From contig NZ_LR027880.1 of NCBI RefSeq assembly GCF_900537995.1, forward strand, positions 4,195,501 through 4,259,500: a DNA stretch of 64,000 bases, in the 5' to 3' direction. A program made the position numbers and the translations under genes. Position 1 is the stretch's first letter; each line of letters begins with the position of its first letter. This DNA comes from Roseburia intestinalis L1-82. Its GTDB lineage: Bacteria > Bacillota > Clostridia > Lachnospirales > Lachnospiraceae. Below are positions 58,081 through 64,000 of this stretch, one piece after another. The notes beneath the pieces were generated by a model that saw nothing but the letters and a program-made list of their open reading frames with translations, had not been told where the DNA came from and ran no database searches.

Positions 58081-58503
58081 GCATTTAAAAGGAAGCCTAC
58101 AACGAAAATCGCTCGTCTTATTCCGACAGGAACCGCGAAATATTTACTGCCAACAGCAAAAGGCGATGGAAGAATAAATGATGGCAGTGAGCTTTTCGGC
58201 ACTGCCAACGGAAATGGGTTTGCAGACCTTGCTGCTTATGACAGCGACCATAACGGATGGATTGATGAAGCCGATCCTATCTTTGACAAACTTCTGATCT
58301 GGACAAAAGACTCCGCCGGAAATGATAAGCTCTGCGCCATTGGAAAAGCCGGTGTTGGTGCGATTTATCTTGGTAACTCCGATACGGAATTTTCATTAAA
58401 ATCTTCTGCAAATACAACCAATGCCATTGTTCGTAAGACCGGTCTGTTTCTTTATGAAAACGGTGGCTGTGGCACCATTCAGCAGATGGATCTTGCAACC
58501 TGA
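58081..58503 (+). pseudogene. 5'-truncated remnant of an EF-hand-like surface protein gene
   Basis: An open frame of 140 codons follows a TAA at 58078 and ends at TGA 58501-58503, but has no start codon or ribosome site at its head. It encodes KGDGRINDGSELFGTANGNG then FADLAAYDSDHNGWIDEADP, with a perfect Ca2+-loop pattern D-x-D-x-N-G-x-I-D-x-x-D, and GKAGVGAIYLGNSDTEFSL. The coding bias is normal, so the loss of the N-terminal part is recent or by deletion. It abuts the start of the MerR gene, which lies on the other strand. Confidence 0.7.
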
Positions 58504-58570
58504 AGCATTAAACATTTTAGGTCAAAATAAAATGTGCGTGACACACACTTTTAGATGAAGCGCACTACAA

Positions 58571-58605
58571 AAAAGAGGAGATGTTCCCATCTAACATCTC
58601 CTCTT
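58571..58605 (-). terminator. Terminator after hisC
   Basis: AAGAGGAGATGTT (58573-58585) pairs with AACATCTCCTCTT (58593-58605). On the minus strand TTTTTT follows. Confidence 0.8.
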
Positions 58606-58663
58606 TCTAATATTCTGCGCACAATTCATATATACTTTCATAATATCCGCTTTTACTGCAAAA

Positions 58664-59725
58664 TTACCCTTCCGCCAGAAAATTCTGTAAGAACCCAATC
58701 ATTGTCTGCATCTCTTCTTTTGTTCCAATACTGATGCGAAGGTAATTGGAAATCCGCTCTTTTGAGAAATGGCGCACATAGATATCTTCTTTTTTTAATG
58801 CTTCAAAAATATCCTCTGCCGGTACCGATGCGTGCTTTGCAAAAATAAAATTACTCTTGGAATCGCCAAAGGAAAATCCAAGCTTATGTAATTCTTTTTT
58901 CGTCCATTCTCTGGTTTCTATCACTTTCCTGCAGGTTTCTTCAAAGTACGCACGGTCTTTGACCGCTTCGGCACCCAAAATCAATGCCGTCTGATTCATG
59001 GTATAAGAATTAAAGGAATATTTTACATCATTCAGATAGCGAATCAATTTTTCATTTCCCATTACATAGCCGATCCGCATTCCAGCCAGGGAACGGGATT
59101 TTGAAAAGGTCTGTACCACCAAAAGATTGTCATATTTTTCAATCAGTGGCAATGCAGATTCTCCCCCAAAATCAATATATGCCTCGTCTACCACCACGAT
59201 CACATCCCGGTTGTGTGCAATGATATCTTCAATTTCAGATAATGGCATTAAAATACCGGTCGGTGCATTCGGATTTGGGAAAATTACACCTCCGTTTTCG
59301 CCATAGTAGTCTTCTTTTTTAATCAGGAAATCTTCATCCAATGCCTTTGTCTCATAAGGAATCCGAAGCATCTCTGCCCATACATCATAAAAAGAGTAGG
59401 TAATATCCGGAAAAATCACCGGCTTTGCATCGTTAAAAAAGGTCAAAAATATCATTGCCAGCACATCATCCGATCCGACTCCCACGAATACCTGCTCACT
59501 TTTTACGCCATAAAACTCTGCTATTGCATCCACTAAGATTTTACAATCCGGCTGCGGATAACGACGGAGCAGATCCGTGTTCATCTCCCGCAGAGCCTTC
59601 ACAACGCCCGGTGCCGGCGGATATGGATTTTCATTTGTATTAAGCTTTATCATATGTTCCTTCTTCGGCTGTTCACCCGGAACATAAGGTTCTACCCTTC
59701 GTACATAATCTTCCCAATTACTCAT
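58664..59725 (-). CDS. hisC: Histidinol-phosphate aminotransferase (fold-type I PLP)
   Basis: 353 residues. The HisC signature is at the start, KLNTNENPYPPAPGVVKAL, and the substrate Arg region LLRRYPQPD. PLP contacts: VGVGSDDVLAMIF, NPNAPTGILMP and VVDEAYIDFGG; the catalytic Lys is in VQTFSKSRSLAGMRIGYVMG. It should make histidinol phosphate. No other his genes are near; standalone HisC copies may also act on aromatic amino acids. Confidence 0.92.
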   Translation of the reverse strand: MSNWEDYVRRVEPYVPGEQPKKEHMIKLNTNENPYPPAPGVVKALREMNTDLLRRYPQPDCKILVDAIAEFYGVKSEQVFVGVGSDDVLAMIFLTFFNDAKPVIFPDITYSFYDVWAEMLRIPYETKALDEDFLIKKEDYYGENGGVIFPNPNAPTGILMPLSEIEDIIAHNRDVIVVVDEAYIDFGGESALPLIEKYDNLLVVQTFSKSRSLAGMRIGYVMGNEKLIRYLNDVKYSFNSYTMNQTALILGAEAVKDRAYFEETCRKVIETREWTKKELHKLGFSFGDSKSNFIFAKHASVPAEDIFEALKKEDIYVRHFSKERISNYLRISIGTKEEMQTMIGFLQNFLAEG

Positions 59726-59745
59726 TTTTTCCTATTCTGCCCTTT

Positions 59746-60942
59746 CTATCTGCTCTGAAGCTGATATTCTGCTGCCAGCTTTGCAAACGCCTGCATGGAA
59801 TTCTGTATGGTTTCAGGAGAAACACAGTAAGCCAGTCTGACATAACCGCCACAGCCAAATGCACTTCCCTTTACCATAAGCAGATGATATTTCTTTCCTG
59901 CCGTTACAAATTCTTCCTCATTTTCCACCGGAGATTTTACCCATAGATAAAAGGCTCCTTCCGGCTTGATACAGGTAAATCCAAGCTTTGTCAGCCCTTC
60001 ATAAAGCATAGTACGGTTTTTATCATAAAATGCCACATCGGTCTGTTCCTCCAGGCATCTTGCCACTGCCTTCTGCAACAGAGACGGTGCATTTACAAAT
60101 CCCAGTGTACGGTTGGAAATCTCAATGCCACGGATCAGATCCTCGGCATCCGATGCCTCATCCGGCACTACCACATAGCCGATACGCTCTCCCGGCAGGG
60201 ATAAAGACTTGCTGAAAGAGTATCCCACAATCGTATTTTTATAGTACTTTGTCAGAAAGTCCACTTCATTTCCGTCATACACCAATTCACGATATGGCTC
60301 ATCGGAAATCAGGTAAATATCATGTCCGATTTCTGTCTGCTTCTTTTCCAGAATCTCTGCGATTTTTCTCATTGTTTCCGGTTTGTAAATCACACCGGTA
60401 GGATTATTCGGTGTATTGACAATTAATGCCTTTGTTTTTTCTGTAATCTTTGCTTCGAAGTCTGCAAGATCCGGCTGGAAAGTCTCAAGATCCGGATTTA
60501 CCGTTACGATATCCGCATCAAAATTTGCCGCATACTGACGATATTCTCCGAAAAACGGTGCAAATACGATTACCTCATCCCCCGGATCTAAAATGGTTTT
60601 AAAAATTATATTCAATCCGCCTGCTGCACCGACCGTCATTGTCACATTATGATAGTCAAACTTTGTTCCAAAGCGCTTATTCAGATTCTCTGCAATTGCA
60701 GCCCTTACATCCGTATAACCTGCATTTTCCATATATCCATGTAAAACCAATGGGTCTGTTTCATCCACCAGTTCCTTAATTGCCGTATTGAATGCCGCCG
60801 GAGCCGGTGTTGCCGGATTTCCCAGCGAAAAATCATAAACATTCTCTGCTCCATATTTTTCTGCCATCTGCTTTCCTTCTACAAACATTGCACGGATTGC
60901 AGAACTGCCCTGTAATGCTTTTTCAATCTTTTTTGAGATCAC
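59746..60942 (-). CDS. Aspartate/alanine-type aminotransferase
   Basis: 398 residues, fold-type I PLP enzyme. Motifs: YDFSLGNPATPAPAAFNTAI, MTVGAAGGLNIIFKTILDPG, NTPNNPTGVIYKPETM (PLP Asn), YLISDEPYRELVYDG and the catalytic Lys in VGYSFSKSLSLPGERIGYVV; the C-terminal Arg is in GCGGYVRLAYCVSPE. It belongs to the large AspC/AlaA group; the exact acceptor is unclear. It lies 20 bases before hisC on the same strand, so both are probably co-transcribed. Confidence 0.92.
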   Translation of the reverse strand: MISKKIEKALQGSSAIRAMFVEGKQMAEKYGAENVYDFSLGNPATPAPAAFNTAIKELVDETDPLVLHGYMENAGYTDVRAAIAENLNKRFGTKFDYHNVTMTVGAAGGLNIIFKTILDPGDEVIVFAPFFGEYRQYAANFDADIVTVNPDLETFQPDLADFEAKITEKTKALIVNTPNNPTGVIYKPETMRKIAEILEKKQTEIGHDIYLISDEPYRELVYDGNEVDFLTKYYKNTIVGYSFSKSLSLPGERIGYVVVPDEASDAEDLIRGIEISNRTLGFVNAPSLLQKAVARCLEEQTDVAFYDKNRTMLYEGLTKLGFTCIKPEGAFYLWVKSPVENEEEFVTAGKKYHLLMVKGSAFGCGGYVRLAYCVSPETIQNSMQAFAKLAAEYQLQSR

Positions 60943-61112
60943 TTTTTATTCCTTCTTTCTATCCTGTTCTTTCTATTTATCCACTCAGATCCAATAAACT
61001 ATTATCTTTATTCACTTTACAATATTAGTGAAAGAAAGTAAATCTATTTATTTTGAAAATACAAAAAAACAGTGAACGAACGTAATGAATTTATCATACA
61101 TAAGAAATGAAA

Positions 61113-61180
61113 AAGAGACTACCACACTAAATCTTTTCACTTATAATTATAAGTGAAAACTCTAAATGTAGCAGTCTCTT
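61113..61180 (-). terminator. Long hairpin terminator after the SGNH esterase gene
   Basis: AAGAGACT at 61113 pairs with AGTCTCTT ending at 61180. The centre is a perfect 26-base palindrome, TTTTCACTTAT / ATAAGTGAAAA around AATT (61133-61158). The minus strand continues TTTCATTTC. It ends the SGNH/GH115 transcript. The rest of 60943-61112 shows nothing. Confidence 0.75.
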
Positions 61181-61191
61181 GTTATCTTAAT

Positions 61192-62904
61192 TTACGAAAC
61201 ATATCCAAATCCCAGAATTGTAAAATTCTTATCTTCCTCACCTGCTGTCATCTGGATTCTTATTGTATGCTCTTTTGCTAAATTCTCCGTAAACAAAATT
61301 ACAGGATTACAATGTACCCATCCATTTACATGCGGGTCTGCTGTTAATACTTTCTTTCCATCCACATAAGCATCTGCGGTGCCGACCGACAGGTCACCAG
61401 CATCCTTAAAAATCAAAACCAGTGCCTTACAGCAGATTTGCATTTCAAAGTAAGGAATAACTCCTTCCTTTTTTCCACAGTACATCCAGTTATATGGAAA
61501 TTCCGGTGTTCCTGTCAAATCTTCATCCATTTCAACACATTGAAGTTCTGTGTCAGTTTCTTCAAAACATCCGCAGCTAACTTTTGCAATTTCATTGTAA
61601 TTTTTGCGGTCTAACAGCTTCACCTCTTCAAAAGTTTTCCCAATCGCAGCTTTTTGCTCCAAAAGTTCTACTGTCTTATCCTCTTTTTCCTCAGGGTGCA
61701 TAACTGCCTCTTTGAAAAAATGCATCAGACAATCTGCCATAATTGTATGTCCTATATTCGATGGATGAAAAATATCATAGAAAAACTGATTTTTTGAAAG
61801 TACACGTCCTTCTCCCTGTTTTTGTTTAAACTGCGGTGTAACAGCATCCATAATACTTACCATCGGAAGATCATAACATTTTCCAACTACAGAAAGCCGG
61901 TCTTGAAGATTCCAGTCATTTGCAAATACAGAAAACAGGAGAATGACTGCTGGATGATTCGGAAGCTTTAATATCTTCCTGACAAGGCTTTCATAACAGT
62001 TCCCCTTTGTCTCATCTCCTTCATCATTTACGGCAAATTCCACAATAACAATATCCGGTTCTATGGTTCCATCTCTTAATACGTCCCTTTCAAATCGAAG
62101 CATTCCAAGTTCGGATGGGGTTCCACCGACACCAGCCTTGACAAAATGTACATTTTCTCCAGTTCCATATGCTTTTGCAAAGCTCTGATATGCTTTATAA
62201 GCATAACATTCTGTATTGATTGGTATCGCGCCCGCTCCTTGTGTAATAGACCCCCCTATGAAGGCAATCGTTACCGCTTCTCCGCTTCTCGCCTTTTCTA
62301 TCGCCTTTTCCGCTCTTTTGGTATTTCCTCTGCTCATCAGTGAACGTTCTATCATCCTACAGTAAGCTTCTGAGGTAAGATCAATTTCGTTTTCCTCTGC
62401 AGTTTCCGGTGCGTTATAACCATCGTTTAAAAAAAGTCTGACACTTACCGTTCCAAACACTTCCGGCTTTTCAAATTCGAAGCGTATCTGTCCCGGTTCC
62501 TTATCATCCAAAGACCATTCAATCTCTTCCAGCTTTATTCTTGTTTCTGCTCCATCCCCATGCAGTATGGCAGTAAGATTCGTTCCACCACCATATGGAT
62601 CCTTTTCCCCGTACATCTGAAAGATAAATTTCACCTCTTCTTCCGGGTTTTCTGTTTCAATGCTGACTCCGATGCTATGTACCAGTTTTCTGAATCCTTC
62701 TGTTGTTTTAAGCAGTTCAAGAATTTCCTGATCCGCAATATTTCCCGAAATCTGCGCGCTGTTAATCAATCTTCCCCCATCTTCATATAAAAACTGTACC
62801 CCTTTTCCATCCGGCTGTCTTAATCCAAATACTTCCTTTTCCCGCATAATATAAAAATATGCTCTTTGCTTCTCCGGATCTCTTGGTGCTGCTGGTCCTC
62901 TCAT
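61192..62904 (-). CDS. SGNH/GDSL carbohydrate esterase
   Basis: 570 residues from the ATG at 62904 (GGAGG six bases upstream). An N-terminal beta-rich region (about 1-230) precedes the SGNH domain. Block I is IAFIGGSITQGAGAIP (catalytic Ser), block II VKAGVGGTPSELGML (Gly), block III IVIVEFAVNDEGDETKG (Asn), and block V IFHPSNIGHTIMADC (Asp/His pair). A C-terminal beta domain follows. No signal peptide, so it should act in the cytoplasm on imported oligosaccharides, removing acetyl groups. It starts 16 bases after the GH115 stop and is probably co-transcribed, which points to acetylated glucuronoxylan as the substrate source (inference). Confidence 0.88.
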   Translation of the reverse strand: MRGPAAPRDPEKQRAYFYIMREKEVFGLRQPDGKGVQFLYEDGGRLINSAQISGNIADQEILELLKTTEGFRKLVHSIGVSIETENPEEEVKFIFQMYGEKDPYGGGTNLTAILHGDGAETRIKLEEIEWSLDDKEPGQIRFEFEKPEVFGTVSVRLFLNDGYNAPETAEENEIDLTSEAYCRMIERSLMSRGNTKRAEKAIEKARSGEAVTIAFIGGSITQGAGAIPINTECYAYKAYQSFAKAYGTGENVHFVKAGVGGTPSELGMLRFERDVLRDGTIEPDIVIVEFAVNDEGDETKGNCYESLVRKILKLPNHPAVILLFSVFANDWNLQDRLSVVGKCYDLPMVSIMDAVTPQFKQKQGEGRVLSKNQFFYDIFHPSNIGHTIMADCLMHFFKEAVMHPEEKEDKTVELLEQKAAIGKTFEEVKLLDRKNYNEIAKVSCGCFEETDTELQCVEMDEDLTGTPEFPYNWMYCGKKEGVIPYFEMQICCKALVLIFKDAGDLSVGTADAYVDGKKVLTADPHVNGWVHCNPVILFTENLAKEHTIRIQMTAGEEDKNFTILGFGYVS

Positions 62905-62920
62905 ATCATTCCTCCATAAA

Positions 62921-64000
62921 TTAATAAATATAATAACTTTCTTCCGGTCCCAGATAGGATTCCGGTAATTTTTTTTCTGCTTTAACAATTACAAGCTTTT
63001 CTAATAAAAATCCCGGCTTTACTGCCTGAATTTGTATTTCATTCTCTCCCTGTCTTAAGTAATCCTTACACTCTACGATGCGAATCTGATTCAGTACCAT
63101 TTCACACCATTCCTGACAGGATGGTTCTCCCGAGATATAGTGCTCCGGTATCAGCGGGATTTGTCTTGTTTCCCTTCCGTTTACTGATAAACCGAATTCT
63201 ACCCGATCCCACTGGTTAAGCGGATTTGCCGGTGCAGTATATAGCAGGATACGATAATTTCCTTCTTCTTCCACATAGATGCGATAAATAAGTTTTGGTC
63301 CTTCATTTTCTGCAAATGTACGGTCACACGGGTATGCCTTCATACCAGAAAGTGTTTTCCCATATTCCGGTATTTTTTCAAACTTTCCACCATCTCCCGA
63401 CTCTGCTTCTGCGTAATGTTCTGCCTCAATTGCAATGATTCCGTCTGTTTCCACGAATGTCATTTCTTTTAATTTTTCCGGTAATTGTTGACGGACAGGA
63501 ATTTCACAATGAATATTTCCACCCCGATAATGAATTACAAAAGTCTTATTTTCCCCCATGCTGTTTTTGTCAATGCTTACTGTAATCTCATCTCTTGTCT
63601 CAAGCCTTCCGCTTTTCTTATCAAAAAAAATTCCCGGATTATCACATTGTATTTCATATTCTACCGGCTCTCTTCCACCATTTAATATGACAACGGTTCC
63701 ATTGTCCGTATCCGGACGAAGAAATTGTTTTAATACCAGTTTTTTCCCTGTCCAGTCACCTCCGGCTGTAACAACTTCTCCATCCCCTTTTACATAGGAA
63801 AGAATCCTTGCCTTATTTGCAGGTTCCACATACATTCTGACCGGATATTGACATTCCTCTTCATTCCAGTTACGAAAACCGATATGTTCTGACGCTCCCA
63901 TGCCATTCCATTTTCCACCCAAAAGCGCATTTAATTGCTTCGTCAGCCTGTTATCTGCCTCAATACACTTTTTTAGCTCATTTGCATAATCATTTGCAAT
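62921..64000 (-). CDS. GH115 family alpha-glucuronidase, C-terminal part (runs off window)
   Basis: An open frame of 359 residues from the right edge to the stop at 62921; no start is in the window. It holds the GH115 catalytic-domain end GGKWNGMGASEHIGFRNWNE and the C-terminal beta domain FVETDGIIAIEAEHYAEAES, with VKPGFLLEKLVIVKAEKKLP and SYLGPEESYYI at the very end. GH115 enzymes release (4-O-methyl-)glucuronic acid from xylan and its oligosaccharides. The full protein would be about 950 residues. Followed by the SGNH esterase, so the pair should process decorated xylan. Confidence 0.88.
   Translation of the reverse strand: MANDYANELKKCIEADNRLTKQLNALLGGKWNGMGASEHIGFRNWNEEECQYPVRMYVEPANKARILSYVKGDGEVVTAGGDWTGKKLVLKQFLRPDTDNGTVVILNGGREPVEYEIQCDNPGIFFDKKSGRLETRDEITVSIDKNSMGENKTFVIHYRGGNIHCEIPVRQQLPEKLKEMTFVETDGIIAIEAEHYAEAESGDGGKFEKIPEYGKTLSGMKAYPCDRTFAENEGPKLIYRIYVEEEGNYRILLYTAPANPLNQWDRVEFGLSVNGRETRQIPLIPEHYISGEPSCQEWCEMVLNQIRIVECKDYLRQGENEIQIQAVKPGFLLEKLVIVKAEKKLPESYLGPEESYYIY

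Overview
The window looks like a chromosomal segment of a gut Lachnospiraceae bacterium (Roseburia / Agathobacter-like Firmicute; genus is inference). Signs: strong AGGAGG-type ribosome sites, a T-box in front of thrS, a clostridial 2[4Fe-4S] ferredoxin, a fru-type PTS operon, the Sua5 - LMW phosphatase - upp - dCMP deaminase - ATP synthase order known from Firmicutes, and a xylan-degradation pair (GH115 plus SGNH esterase) at the right edge. Most genes lie on the minus strand. No rRNA, tRNA or CRISPR array was seen.

Layout. 1-4.8 kb: start of glgB, a large TPR/P-loop protein, an AI-2E family permease. 4.9-7.2 kb: aconitase-superfamily hydratase. 7.3-11.5 kb: two-component pair and a divergent LytR-CpsA-Psr wall gene, with a repeat array and promoter between them. 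11.5-16.1 kb: small membrane protein, coiled-coil protein, membrane-anchored 5'-nucleotidase, chemotaxis receptor. 16.4-18.4 kb: thrS and its T-box. 18.5-24.8 kb: one apparent operon lacI-phnD-phnC-phnE-phnE-nucleotidase, with a 20-bp palindrome in front of lacI. 24.9-28.2 kb: surE plus a BsuBI/PstI-type restriction-modification pair that looks acquired. 28.3-30.6 kb: VanW-domain surface protein and an amidohydrolase. 30.9-36.9 kb: complete fructose PTS operon fruR-fruK-fruA-ptsH-ptsI with phased regulator half-sites at its promoter. 37-41.4 kb: histidine phosphatase, a complete IS66-type element with mapped ends, and an Rpn-type gene broken by an in-frame stop. 41.4-42.7 kb: MATE exporter. 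43-50.2 kb: F1Fo ATP synthase operon with a sodium-type c subunit signature. 50.5-53.2 kb: dCMP deaminase, upp, a phosphatase homologue lacking its nucleophile, Sua5. 53.4-54.8 kb: galM and ferredoxin. 54.9-57.3 kb: AAA/DUF4143 ATPase and an MNT/HEPN pair. 57.3-58.5 kb: MerR regulator and a 5'-truncated gene remnant. 58.7-64 kb: two PLP aminotransferases, SGNH esterase, GH115 (runs off the edge).

Most unusual signals: (1) an intergenic repeat with conserved ends whose end supplies the Shine-Dalgarno of both fruA and atpE; (2) an HPr with Arg at position 46, where the regulatory serine should be; (3) a YwlE-like phosphatase with Ala for the catalytic Cys; (4) eight TGANNN half-sites at exact 10-bp phasing around the fru promoter; (5) a LacI-family regulator with its own palindrome heading a PhnCDE-type transporter and a cytoplasmic nucleotidase; (6) precise IS66 ends with terminators inside both ends.
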